A stretch of DNA of 64,000 nucleotides from Zymoseptoria tritici IPO323 (taxonomy: Eukaryota; Ascomycota; Dothideomycetes; Mycosphaerellales; Mycosphaerellaceae): positions 1,302,001 through 1,366,000 of the forward strand of contig NC_018211.1 in assembly GCF_000219625.1 (NCBI RefSeq), written 5' to 3'. Position numbers and translations under genes: made by a program. Below the pieces are notes generated by a model. The model was given only the letters and a program-made list of their open reading frames with translations, was not told the origin of the DNA and ran no database searches. This document shows positions 29,955 through 40,662 of the stretch, in pieces; the first letter of the stretch is position 1; each line of letters opens with the position of its first letter.

Positions 29955-32196
29955 ATGGCGACCACTATAAGTATAATAGCCGCTATTCATACTCTGGATG
30001 TCCTCGTTCGCTAACAATGTCCAGGAGTGCCATGCTCTTCAGCAAATATCGGTAGGCTTCGCACAAGACCAGACCGAGGACGTCTGCTGATATCACAAAG
30101 GTCCTGGATTCGATGTTATTGGTCTTGCCCTTTCCGTTTGGCTCGAACTGAAGATTACCTTCGGCGATGAGCAATCCTCCGGACAACCATACAACTGTCG
30201 AGTCACATACGAGGGTCTCGGAAAAGATGGCGTCGACTTATCACCGGACCGCAATTTGATCACGCAGACTGCTCTTTATGTCCTTCGATGCCACGGCCAG
30301 AGGTCCTTCCCACCAAACACACATGTGCACATCATCAACCCCATTCCTCTGGGCAGAGGTCTCGGCTCTTCTGGTGCGGCAGTCGTTGCTGGTGTTGCGC
30401 TTGGAAGTGAAGCTGGGAAGCTAGGACTATCCAAAGACCGCATTTTAGACTTCTGCCTGATGATCGAACGCCATCCCGACAATGTCGCAGCGGCTCTCTA
30501 CGGCGGCTTCGTCGGCAGCTATCTCAAGGAGCTCAACCCAGAGGACATGAAGCGCAAGGAGATCCCCCTCGCCGAAGTTCTTCCCGCGCCGCAGGGTGGA
30601 GAGGACACCGGTCTGCAACCACCAATCCCACCGCTCAACATCGGAAAGCACATTCGTTTCCCATGGGCCAAGGAGATCAAGTGCATTGCCATCATTCCAG
30701 ACTTTGAAGTCGCCACGGCGAAAGCTCGAAGTGTTCTCCCTACCACGTACGAGAAAGCGGATGTCATCTACAACCTTCAAAGGGTGGCATTGTTGACGAC
30801 AGCACTTGGCCAGAGCCCGCCGAACGCCGAGATGATCTATGATGGAATGCAAGACAAAGTCCACCAGCCATATCGCAAGACTCTAATTCCAGGTCTGACT
30901 GAGATCCTACACTCTGTCACACCCGAGTCGCATCCTGGACTACTCGGCATCTGTCTTTCCGGAGCAGGTCCTACAATCTTAGCGCTCGCGACCCAGAACT
31001 TCGATGACATCGCGAACCACATTGTTGAGCAATTCAAGAAGGAGAACATCACATGCCAGTGGAAGCTACTTGAGCCCGCCTACGATGGTCTCACTGTCTC
31101 TCAAGACGCTTCGTCCAAGACACAAGACAAGACCGCCATGACCTACGCCGACGCGGGTGTCTCCATCGACGCCGGCAACCAGCTCGTCAAGTCCATCAAA
31201 GCTGCAGTAGCATCGACCCGCCGACCAGGTGCCGACGCCGAGATTGGCGGCTTCGGTGGTGCCCTCGACTTGGCCGCCGCAGGCTACAAAGAAGCGCCGA
31301 CTCTCATACAAGCCATCGATGGCATCGGCACGAAACTCAAGATCGCCTTTGCCATGAATGACTTCTCCACAGTCGGCATCGATCTCGTAGCAATGAACGT
31401 CAACGACCTCGTTGTGCAAGGCGCCGAACCGCTCACTTTCATGGACTACTACGCCTGCTCAACCCTCAACATTCCGGATGCCGTTTCCTTCGTCGAAGGT
31501 GTCGCCCGAGGATGCGTGGAAGCCGGCTGTGCGCTGGTCGGAGGCGAGACCGCAGAAATGCCAGGCATGTACCAAGACAACGAATTCGATGCCGGTGGAG
31601 CCGCAACGGGCGCCATCAAGCGCGGCCAAAAGATCCTCCCCGACAAAGCCTCCATGAAAGAAGGCGACGTCCTCCTCGGGCTTTCTAGCAACGGCGTACA
31701 CTCCAATGGCTTCTCTCTTGTGCGCAAAGTCATCGAGCGACAAGGTCTCAGCTTCACGGACGATGCACCCTGGGATAGCGGAAAGTCGGTCGGTCAGAGT
31801 CTCCTCACGCCGACGCGGATTTACGTCAAACCCCTCCTCGCGGCAGTCCAGAAAGATCTCCTGCTTGGAATGGCGCACATCACGGGTGGAGGATTGGAAG
31901 ACAACATCCCGCGCATGCTGCCCAAACATCTCGCGGCGGAAGTCGACGCTTCGACGTGGGAGGTGCCGAAGGTTCTGCTATGGCTGAAGCAGGCGGGTAA
32001 TGTGAGCAGTCGGGAGTTTGCGCGGACGTGGAATACTGGGTTGGGAATGGTGATTGTTGTCAAGGAGGAGTTGGCGGAGGATGCGACGAAGGTATTGCAA
32101 GACGCTGGGGAGAAGGTCAGTCGGGTGGGCAGACTGGTCAGGAAGACGGACGAGGAAGTGATTTTGAGAAATTTTGAGCATTGGAATAGATCGTAG
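29955..32196 (+). CDS. THR1: Homoserine kinase fused to phosphoribosylaminoimidazole (AIR) synthase domain
   Basis: Three exons: 29955..29970, 30025..30051 and 30101..32196 (introns 54 and 49 bp), 712 aa. Splicing builds MATTIRVPCSSANIGPGFDVIG, the GHMP-kinase start. ATP loop PLGRGLGSSGAAVVAG and the C-terminal GICLSGAGPTILAL complete a full homoserine kinase (residues 1 to about 348), the step from homoserine to O-phosphohomoserine in threonine synthesis. A short linker of about 12 residues (SQDASSKTQDKT) leads straight into MTYADAGVSIDAGNQLV at 361, a full PurM domain with STRRPGADAEIGGFGG, DGIGTKLKIA, VNDLVVQGAEPLTFMDYY, GGETAEMPGMY and HITGGGLEDNIPR. PurM closes the imidazole ring in purine synthesis. 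No stop, splice site or start signal separates the two parts. Fungal AIRS is usually fused to GARS (Ade5,7) instead. Confidence 0.93.
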
Positions 32197-33531
32197 AGTA
32201 CGTTGCGAGAGGATGGGGGAGGGTCCTTGTTCGGAATCAAAAGGCGTTCATCCGGTGCGCGATTGATATTTGCAGGGGAGCGTTCGCAGAAAGCTGACGA
32301 TGTCTGTGCGGAAGCTCCTCCTCAGTAGTGACAAGCAGGTTAAGACAAGCATACTGTCCTGCATTCCAGTCTTGGTTATCGGGCACCCGTGAATCTAGAG
32401 GCAATGCTGCACCTCTTCCTGATCACGTCTTCGCTCCAGCATCATCAAACCACAACACCAGATCTCTTATTGATGTGCGGAGGTTGTCATTCGTCGCCTC
32501 GAAATTCGGCTCCAGCCCTCAAATGTCCAGCCAGGGTGTGCGGTGTTTTCAAATCTCCAACATCAAACGCAGCCGGGATTAACTGGCACACCGGTTTTAT
32601 AGCTCAGGCACGCTTCGGCATCCGAGCGCCAAATGGAATTGGATCAATGAATGCATGGTCCCTTGGAGATCATCGACTGCGCAATGCCATCGGCAGGCCC
32701 GGGCCTGGGAAATCCACAAGGATTGAAGATCAGCAGCCACCGGGGTCACAACAGTCGAGATGTGGCTTTTGTTGCGCGGGTCGGAATCGAGCGTGATCAG
32801 TTGGTGGACAGCATTGATACCGAGCGTTCTGTCCGATCTGGTGAGAGCTGAAGTATACGTTACTGCGGGTATGAGTTGCAAACTGCGCCGCCAGGAAGAT
32901 GCAACACGAGGCGGACAACAGCCGAGTTCTCGTCGCGTGGAGAGTGGGCCAGGGATCGATCGACGACTCCTCCTCGTCCTCGCACATGGCAGGGCTGTCC
33001 TGGTCCAGGCGAGAACGCCCATCTGGGGAAGGGGAGGAAAGGAAGTATCGAGTGAGTGTCAGAGTGTTGGTGTGGCAGGTCACCTTCCTTCCTTCATCAC
33101 ACCACCTGCACCCAAGAATATTGCTGACATCTACAGAGCTTTCTCTTTTCTTCATCTCTTGCCCGTTCGTCCACTTGCAGGTCCAACCGTTCCTTCTTCC
33201 CCACTCTTCCGTCTGGCTTTTGCTACTCCACACCGACCCTGAAAGGCTGGACCACCTACATCACTCGCCATAATTTTCCACTTACGGCGGCAGGACGAGG
33301 ACTGCACGCACACTCAACCGCTCGAGTATCTGTACGTCCGCAGTGTGCTCCTCGTTCCTCACCACCGCGACATCTCTACCGCGATCCTGCACTTGCACTT
33401 GACCGCCTCGCACCGATGAGGCGATGAGCCTCGCCCGCCATCTCTGCCAAAAGTTCTCGGATCTGGACTCGAGCTCAAGAGCAACCTCACGCATGTCATA
33501 ACCTCACTGCGTCCACCATCTCGCCGCCGCC
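32197..33531. other. 1.3-kb interval without a recognisable gene
   Basis: Several overlapping open frames of 60-167 codons run on both strands without domain-like sequence. The last 350 bp are pyrimidine-rich and look like the leader of the membrane-protein gene at 33532. Confidence 0.4.
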
Positions 33532-34784
33532 ATGACTCTCGATGTCTCCAAGCCAGCCACTGTGGATGGGGTCATGATTGAGGCATGGGCGCAGGGTTTT
33601 ATGTGCGGGAGTTTGATCGTCATGGCTTGCGTTGCCATCGCGAATATGCGAAAACGTACGCTACTGCACAAATTGATTGTCATTGAGGTGGGTGGTGGCA
33701 TGCGATGTTGAGCTGCGGGCTGTACTGACGAGGAATACAGCTGCTGTTTGGAACCTTTCATGGCACATTTATCTTTACCAGTATGCGATCCACATGCGTG
33801 TCTACCGATGTTGAAAGACTGACTCGGGCTTTACAGATCCACCTGTCTACAATTGGTATTTGAGGTGAGACAGTCTCACGCGAATGACCACAGACTCGAG
33901 TACTGACGGAACTTCCAGCGTGACGGCAATATTCCTCAACATCAGCTGGTCTTTGCACAACCTGATCGCCTGGATAAAGAACAAGCCGTGAGGGAACTCT
34001 GCAACCATGATCGTCAACACGAGCTGACTCGGAGCAGATTCTTGGGCAAGAAAGCGAGTAGGTTCTACATCGGCACCGTGATCCTGGTGCAGCCATACTG
34101 GGTCTTGGAGATCACCGCGAACTTCGTGAGTAGACTCGGCACCACTCTGCGAGAGAAACACCCATCTAACGCCAACCTCAGCTCTACTTCAGCGGCAGAA
34201 GCGACCTGTTCCGCTACACCCGCCCGTACGAAGCCCTCTTCCGCGATCCATGGTGGATCTTCACAACCGTGAACCTCCTATGGAACATCAAATCTCGATA
34301 CGAATTCGGCTATGGAGAGCTCATCCGAGTATCTCCTCGATTTGGCATCATGCTCGGCGCCATGCTTATGAGTCTCGCGTTCATCATCGTCGATATCCTC
34401 GCCGTTACTCGCGTGATTCCCACCTCCGGCCTACCCAACGGCATCAATCCATTCTGGAAACTGGCGTTTGTCTTTAAATGCTTGTCGGACACCATGGTCC
34501 TGGACGACTTCAAGACTGCGCTGGATCGCCTGAAACAGTACAAGATGGAGCGAATGGGTAGTGTTTTGAGCGATGGATTGAGAGGAGAGTTTGTCGATGT
34601 GGAGGCGGCGAGGAAGCAGAAGGCGGAGGGTCAACTGCAGCCGCTGCCGGTGGACTCTGTCCATGTCAGGGACTGGTCCTGTCCTATTAAGGGTAGCGAC
34701 GCCGAGTTCCTTGATTTGGAGTCGGCTTTGAGGATAGGTCCCGGGCCGAGGGGAGAGTCTTCTGGATCTAGTGCGCCCGGTTGA
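33532..34784 (+). CDS. Multi-exon fungal integral membrane protein, seven-helix type
   Basis: Six exons: 33532..33687, 33741..33780, 33837..33864, 33919..33987, 34038..34125 and 34182..34784, with introns of 50-56 bp whose phases all close; 327 aa. Hydrophobic segments appear in order: GFMCGSLIVMACVAIANM, LLFGTFHGTFIFT, YLSVTAIFLNISWSLHNLI, FYIGTVILVQPYWVLEITANF, WWIFTTVNLLWNI, GIMLGAMLMSLAFIIVDILAV and PFWKLAFVFKCLSD. The C-terminal 90 residues are hydrophilic. The pattern matches the widespread uncharacterised fungal integral-membrane family with a conserved YGELI-x-VSPRFG loop after helix five. Without the five short introns no long frame exists, so the gene is easily missed by ORF scanning. 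Function unknown. Confidence 0.8.
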
Positions 34785-35465
34785 AAGAGCAGCGAGGTCG
34801 ACGGTTATACTTTCGCTTGAAGGAAAAGTCGATCCAGAAAGAAGAAGACTTGTAGATCTCATGCGAGACGACGGTCGTTCGGCCGTGCAGGAGTCCTTCT
34901 TCTGGAAGAAAATGATGCTCAGTGCAAGGGGATGCCCACACCAAGACTCGACAGCCGCAGCGCTGCAGGCTCAGTTCGGCAGGGCCCATGATGCGGAGAA
35001 ACACGTCTGAGGGCGGGTCGCAGCTGATGGATTCGAGAGACACGGGAAGAAATGTACAGTATGCCAGTGAACATGGAGGATGAGTAAAAGATGAGGGACG
35101 AGGAGGAGAAAGAGGAACCATCGTTACGAGCAACGATCATGAATGAGTGTATATGTAGCTGCACGAACACTCGCTGCTGCTGAAACATGCAACACAACCA
35201 TCAGGAACCTTCATATGTGCGAGTGCATAAGATCAGGCATCGTTCTTCATCTATCTCGTGTCTGTCAGTCCCACCAATTTCTTGCGATGCTCAAGCTATC
35301 GCTGCTCGCTTTTAAGCTGTTCTACACCTCAACTTCACCTTGAACTCAGCGAACGTCAACCCATCGACCTGCACACAAACACGCTCCTCGTTTCCGGATC
35401 TCCACCCATGGATCTTACCCTACAGACTCTCCGATAACCAGAACGCCGTCATCGCCCTCCCCACA
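34785..35465. other. Intergenic, no gene seen
   Basis: Contains the 3' end region of the membrane-protein gene and the C/A-rich leader of TRS33. No gene supported. Confidence 0.4.
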
Positions 35466-36487
35466 ATGTCCACTAAACCCCTCCCCAACCCCGAAACCGA
35501 CGACCTCCTCTCCAACCCCAAAGTCAACGCCTCATGTCTCGACTTCCTCCTCATCGAACTGGTCCCTCTGGCCCAACGTATCACCGACCAATTACACGCC
35601 CGCGAACAAGCGCTCATAGACGACTTTCGACGGAGTAAGATTTTCAACGGGAGCAAAGCACACGATGCGTCTATATCTACGTCTACAACAGAAGGAGCAC
35701 GAGCAGCGGGCACGAAACCAGGCTCGACACAGACTGCTACAGGACCGGTGATTACGGTGACGGATAATACTTCGAGCGTGGGAAGGGATGAGGAGGCGGG
35801 GAGTATTGGAGCGGCGTCGTTGGGACAGGTACCGAGTGCGTTGGACGATGAGACGAGGGAGGCGATGTTTTGGAGGTTGGATGGGTTGGGATATCGAGTT
35901 GGGCAGGGACTGGTTGAACGGTAGGTGCTATGTGCGGGCTATGATAACGTTGGAGGGACGAAGTCATGCCAAAATGAATAGAGCAGAAGGCAGAGCTGGA
36001 AGCCGACACGACATGTCACGATCAATACAATGACCACAATGCTGACCACGCACCTCTTGAATCAGATTCTCCATCAACAAACCCCGCCCGACCACACCCC
36101 TCGACGCGATCAAGTTCATCTGCAAAGACCTCTGGCTCCTCATCTTCCGCAAACAAATCGACAACCTGAAGACCAACCATCGAGGAGTCTTCGTGCTGAC
36201 GGATAATCGGTTTCAGCCGCTAAGTCGAATGTCAGTGGATCGGAGAGCGGGACCGAAAGCGGCGGAGGATGCGTTGAGGAGGGCGCAGACGGTGAGTTTC
36301 CTACACTTCTCTTTGGCTGGGGTGTGTTTTGTCTGACGAGTGCGGTGTGATGCAGTATCTCTACTTCCCATGCGGTATAATACGAGGTGCGCTGCAAGGA
36401 TTAGGAATGGATGTCACGATTTCGGCGGAGACTACAGAAATTCCGGCGGCGATATTTCAGATCAAGGCCAAGAGCTCCAAATCATGA
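35466..36487 (+). CDS. TRS33: TRAPP complex subunit Trs33 (TRAPPC6)
   Basis: Three exons: 35466..35920, 36066..36291 and 36356..36487 (introns 145 and 64 bp), 270 aa. Start PNPETDDLLSNPKVNASCLDFLLIELVPLAQRI, then a low-complexity insert rich in Ser/Thr/Gly. The core FWRLDGLGYRVGQGLVERFS spans the first intron, followed by KFICKDLWLLIFRKQIDNLKTNHRGVFVLTDN and, across intron 2, FPCGIIRGALQGLGMDVTISAETTEIPAAIFQIK. These are the strands and helices of the alpha-beta plait TRAPP fold. Known: Trs33 is a core subunit of TRAPPII/III, the Rab1/Rab11 exchange complexes of the Golgi and autophagy. The first intron is longer than most in this window. An in-frame ATG upstream at 35340 was not used because the added residues are leader-like. 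Confidence 0.93.
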
Positions 36488-36895
36488 CCTTTGCACCTCA
36501 GATGACGAAGAACCACGAACGACGATGTGACGAGGACCGATTTGAAATGCAACAACTTCCGACGAAGTTGCAGAGCATACTCAGCTCGCGGATGCCGATT
36601 GGCAACATTGAGGGACTCAGAATGCTTGGTATCTCCAGCGACCCATGGACTGCAAGCAAAAGGAAACGCAACGGAAGTCAAGAAGATGGCTTTTGTATTC
36701 CGGGCTATGCTCCTCGAAGTGTTCCGCCCGTCCTATCGAACGATCGGCTCGTATCATCATATCCAAACCATACGAGGCAGACGAACTAGATCTACCTGAA
36801 GTCTAAGACCTTGCTCATCATCTACCTGGAGCGAGCAGTTAGCACCAGAGCTTGTGCTGCATCTTACAATTCGATGTTCGAACGACCGGGAAAAC
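36488..36895. other. Convergent 3' regions of TRS33 and malate dehydrogenase
   Basis: No gene seen between the two stop codons. Confidence 0.4.
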
Positions 36896-38201
36896 TCACT
36901 TCTTTTCTTGTGGAGGAGGTGGGTTCTTGACGAACTCGATACCCTTCTCAATGTTGCCCTTGAGACCCTCGTAGCACTTCTCGAGCAGCTTCTTCTCATA
37001 GTCGTTGGCCTCCTTGACGATGTTCTGGATCGACTCGGCACCATTCTTGCCGAGCGTGACAGGAGCGGAAAAGTACTCAAGACCGGTCTCCTTGACAAGC
37101 TCGTCACCGCCGGTCACACCAGGAAGGTAGACGAAAGTGTTCTCGACAACTCCAGACTTGCCCTTGGCGGCCTCCATGACCCTCTCGGCGAAGCGGAAAC
37201 CAGCGTAGGCCATGGAGAGAGTGGCTGAGCCAGCTCCGTCCTTTGCCTTGACGACCTCGTCACCACCGAATTGGACGCCTAGTTGATGCTGTCAGTATCA
37301 TGTTGGCCTAAACGGAACTCTTTCAGGAGAGCGACATACGGTTGGTGAGAGCATCGAGCTTGTCTTGAGGAATGCTGACGGATGGCTCGGCCTTGGAGAA
37401 GAGTGGGACAATAGTCTCGCCGGAGTGACCACCAACGACTGGGATAACGGTCTTGGCTGGGTCCTTGGTGCCAGTGAGGGACTGGACAAAGGTCTCGGCG
37501 CGGACGACATCGAGGGTGGTGACACCGAAGAGCTTCTTTGGGTTGAACTTGCCGGCCTTCTTGAGGACCTCGGCGGCGATTGGGACGGTGCTGTTGACGG
37601 GGTTGGAGATGATCAAGATGAAAGCATCTGGGCAGGTCTCGGCGATGCCCTGGACGAGGCCCTGGACGATTCCAGCGTTGATCTTGAACAGGTCATCACG
37701 GGTCATGCCTGGCTTGCCTGTGTGTATGCATTGTCTCGTTAGTGGCTGTGTTTCCACGTCTTGCATCTTCTTCTCCTTGTGTCCGTGTCTACCCATTTGT
37801 CCGTCTCCTGCAATGTGTCCTAAGCGTGTACTCACGGGGAATGCCGGCCGGAATGACAACGATGTCGGCGCCCTTCAAGGCCTTCTTCAAGCCCTCGCCG
37901 TTCTCTGGGAGGTAGCCGTCGATGGTGGCAATGGACGAGATGTGGGACAGGTCGGCGGTTACACCGAGGGTGTTGACGACATCGTAAAGGGACAGGTGGT
38001 CGACCAGAGGAGAGGCCTTGAGGAGAAGAGACAGCGGCTGTCCGATTCCACCGGATGCTCCTGCGACGACTGTAGGAGTGAGGTTGAATTAGCCAGCATG
38101 TCCAACGCGAAGACATTGTGAGCCTCTGTGTCGTGACAAGGCCGAGTCCGAGGTATTGGAATGAAAGGAGGGGCATTGTGGGAGCACATACCGGCCTTCA
38201 T
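36896..38201 (-). CDS. Malate dehydrogenase, cytosolic type
   Basis: Four exons: 38192..38201, 37836..38069, 37340..37717 and 36896..37278 (introns 122, 118 and 61 bp), 334 aa. The first exon has only three codons plus one base (MKA), and splicing gives [21 protein letters not shown]. There is no presequence, so this is the cytosolic form rather than the mitochondrial one. Marks: [16 protein letters not shown], the mobile loop [17 protein letters not shown] created by intron 2, [34 protein letters not shown], and the catalytic His in [15 protein letters not shown]. The C-terminal [20 protein letters not shown] is also typical of the cytosolic enzyme. It interconverts malate and oxaloacetate with NAD in the malate shuttle and gluconeogenesis. 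The introns hold no stop-free frame. Confidence 0.95.
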
Positions 38202-38700
38202 GATGCGAAGTTGGTGCTAAACGGGTGAAGGGCTTTAGAGTATGGAGGAATGTCTCGAAGAAGAGGCGAGACAGGGAGTATTCGAATGGTTGATGAGGGA
38301 GAGTTGACGGTGTAACGAGAAAGTCTCCGGTTGAACAGATGGACAGTGAAACAGCAGCACAAGGTGGGGTCATCACCAAGGTGTCTCCAAAGCTGTGGAG
38401 CCCCGCCGGCCTCGCCCACCTCATCAGTGCCTTCCAATTTCTCCCGGAGACGTTCACATTCTCTCCGACATGTTCCGTCATATCACCAAAACATGGACAA
38501 CAGCATGAAATGTGAAAGCACGCCTCGGCACTGGACGCCCAGACAAAGAGTCGGCAGAACAGTGCTACAAACGAATGCCTTCCAGTGAGTCCTTTCTTTT
38601 GGCCTGAGGCATCCAGGAGCTGCTGAGTCAGGCTCGTGTGCGTTAGTTCTACCTACCTAGGTATTCCTTCGATGTTTAGAGACGACGCAACAACAGCAAG
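38202..38700 (-). other. Promoter region of malate dehydrogenase, no gene
   Basis: Nothing coding is supported. Purine-rich on the plus strand, i.e. pyrimidine-rich leader for the minus-strand gene. Confidence 0.4.
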
Positions 38701-39036
38701 TCACAACTTGATTTCACCTTCCTTGACCCTACTCTGAAGCCTTGTCAAAGCATTATACTTGGTCGACCATCGGGCAGATACCTCCCGGATTGATTCTGCG
38801 GCTGCGAGGTATCGATCGACACCAAAACCGTCAGCATTGACGCATCGGATATGCCAGCTCTGTGCTTGCCGGTCACGAAAGAGATCGGGAGCGTGCGTCG
38901 CATTGAGTGCCATTGCCAACGACAGCTCTATGGACGGGAAGACGTCGGCCATGACGGTGACCTCGTCTGATGCAGTTGCTGGCATCTTTAGCTGCAGCTC
39001 GGACGAATTTGTGCCGCGAGAGCATCGAGCGGCCAT
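38701..39036 (-). CDS. Possible small hypothetical protein
   Basis: 111 aa in one exon with ATG at 39036. Composition is ordinary for a protein: SSELQLKMPATASDEVTVMADVFPSIELSLAMALNATHAPDL in pieces, then WHIRCVNADGFGVDRYLAAAESIREVSARWSTKY. No signal peptide, no membrane helix and no family I recognise. It might be a real orphan gene or a chance frame. Position in an otherwise empty stretch is the only other support. Confidence 0.35.
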   Translation of the reverse strand: MAARCSRGTNSSELQLKMPATASDEVTVMADVFPSIELSLAMALNATHAPDLFRDRQAQSWHIRCVNADGFGVDRYLAAAESIREVSARWSTKYNALTRLQSRVKEGEIKL

Positions 39037-39399
39037 TTGCTGGTGACCAGAGCGGTTGAGTCTGGGCGGACGCCGGGTTTTAAGAGAGTCAAGCGTGTTG
39101 TCTAACTGTCATCCCTGCTAGGTCTGCTGTCTCGACTGGCGGAATGAGGGCTTCCACATCTAGAGCATGGTATTGCCCGTTGGTGAGGCCCTTGTAACCA
39201 CGCCATCAATCCCCGTACTCGCATAAACGCCATCCTTCACCACCGCAGTGCGAGGTTCTAGAGGGATAAGAATCCGAGCTCCCGTGCTCCACAACCTCTC
39301 CACTTCTTCAACACCAACATCAAGATCAGTATCGACATCTCGCGGCAATCGGATACCCACACCCGAAAGCATTATCGACCGTCAACATCAACTAATAAT

Positions 39400-39536
39400 A
39401 TGAAGCTCTCCTTTGACAGTCGCAACAACCCAAAGCTGACGGCGCGATCAAAGTCTGCTGTGGCGGAAACCCAGATCCAGGCTGCGGTGGTTGCTGCGAC
39501 AATCTATTCTGTAGTGAAGGCCACTCCATCTCTTAG
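39400..39536 (+). pseudogene. Broken duplicate of the Cys-rich secreted peptide gene
   Basis: ATGAAGCTCTCC at 39400 equals the first 12 bases of the gene at 40012, but the rest of the first exon, including most of the signal peptide, is missing. Intron-like sequence (caacccaaagctgacggcg...aaag) and an exon-2-like block follow. Read in the parent frame from 39454 it gives CCGGNPDPGCGGCCDNLFCSEGHSIS, close to the parent. The last Cys of the parent is lost (Ser) and the start now feeds a wrong frame. Upstream sequence (ccgtactcgcataaacg near 39210) also resembles the parent's promoter (ccgtacttgcatgaacg near 39824), so a block of about 600 bp was duplicated in tandem. Confidence 0.75.
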
Positions 39537-40011
39537 CCAGACATGCCTTCACCTTGACACGCGACATGCCGGTGCTCCATGACATGTTCGACATCCTCGG
39601 CATTCGACTCTCGCAACGGGCGGGCGCAGGCGAAGGAAGCTCCGAGACGCTTGGGCTTGCTGCAAGTCTCATTTCCTTCTCGGTTGTTCGCACGCTATCG
39701 TCTTACAAGCAGAGCGGTGGATTTCGGCGGATTTCAGAGAGCCAAGCGCGGTGTCTTCCTCGCTAGACCTGCGTTTCGCATATGGCCGGCCACGAATGCC
39801 CTTCTAGCCCAGGCAAATAGTCTCCGTACTTGCATGAACGGCGGCATGTGCGGGCGATTTGTGTTGTTATAAGAAGACATTTCCGGCCCTCCCTTGTCCC
39901 AGACCTCTCCTCTTTACCAACAACACATCGAAACCGAGCTCAGCGTCGCCAATCGAGCAACAACATCTCCCTTGTCAACATCATCCATACCTCGATCCTC
40001 AACCCTCGAAC

Positions 40012-40250
40012 ATGAAGCTCTCCATCAACTTCATCTGCCTCATGGCGGCTACCTTCTTCGCCGGCCAGGTCTCCGCTCAATGCAAACCCCGTGGATGTAA
40101 GCAAGCACTCCGGACGAGCGTTGGGCAATCGCAATCACAACAATGCTGACGGCGTAATCTCCAAAAGTCTGCTGTGGTGGAGATCCCGCAGAAGTCTGCG
40201 GTTCCTGCTGCAGCGGTCTATTCTGCAGTGGAGGCTCCTGCATTTCTTAA
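40012..40250 (+). CDS. Small secreted Cys-rich protein, knottin-like effector candidate
   Basis: Exons 40012..40096 and 40168..40250 (71-bp intron, GTAAGC donor, GCTGAC branch, AAAAG acceptor), 55 aa. The signal peptide is MKLSINFICLMAATFFAGQVSA, cut after Ala-22. The mature part has eight cysteines at 24, 30, 31, 39, 42, 43, 48 and 53, i.e. C-x5-CC-x7-C-x2-CC-x4-C-x4-C, a pattern close to cystine-knot miniproteins. Gly-rich (FCCGGDP, FCSGGSC). Known: such secreted peptides in plant-associated fungi are often effectors or antimicrobial peptides, but no homologue is recalled and no activity is claimed. A damaged copy lies 612 bp upstream, at 39400. Too short and too spliced to appear as an open reading frame. 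Confidence 0.8.
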
Positions 40251-40488
40251 GCGTGCGGATTTCGACCTTCGACTCAATCTCAATATGCTCGACATCTGAT
40301 GCTCGCGACGGACAGGAGGCAAAGAAAGGAGCGGAATATTTTGGAGCTTGCCGGGATGCATGAGGAGCGGGGTCGGCTGCAAAACTGTAGCAGAGTTCGT
40401 TCTGTTCACCTATATCAACAATTCGTATCGCACTCGGTATCATAATTTCACGCCGGAGTTCCACTGCTCCGAACGCAATAGAGAATAA

Positions 40489-40662
40489 TCACTCATCCTC
40501 TCCAACGCTCTGCACGACGACATCCTCTCCCGCGATCACACGCACAGCCGAGCCTTTTCTGCCATTGAGATAGTAAGGCGCCTCCTCCTTCGACTCTGGC
40601 TTGCGTTCACCGCGCGCCTTTCCACCGCGACCACGACTGCCTTTCCTCTTCGCCACTGGCAA
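40489..40662 (-). other. Open frame of 57 codons behind the HAP5 stop
   Basis: Immediately after the HAP5 TAG (40663..40665) the same frame stays open for 57 codons to a TGA at 40489..40491. It is protein-like: AKRKGSRGRGGKARGERK, then PYYLNGRKGSAVRVIAGEDVVV. It might be a stop-codon read-through extension or a former C-terminus. Confidence 0.45.

Noticed and set aside
36896..38201. Peroxisomal form of malate dehydrogenase by stop read-through
   Set aside because: The frame after the TGA does not lead to a C-terminal SKL-type signal.
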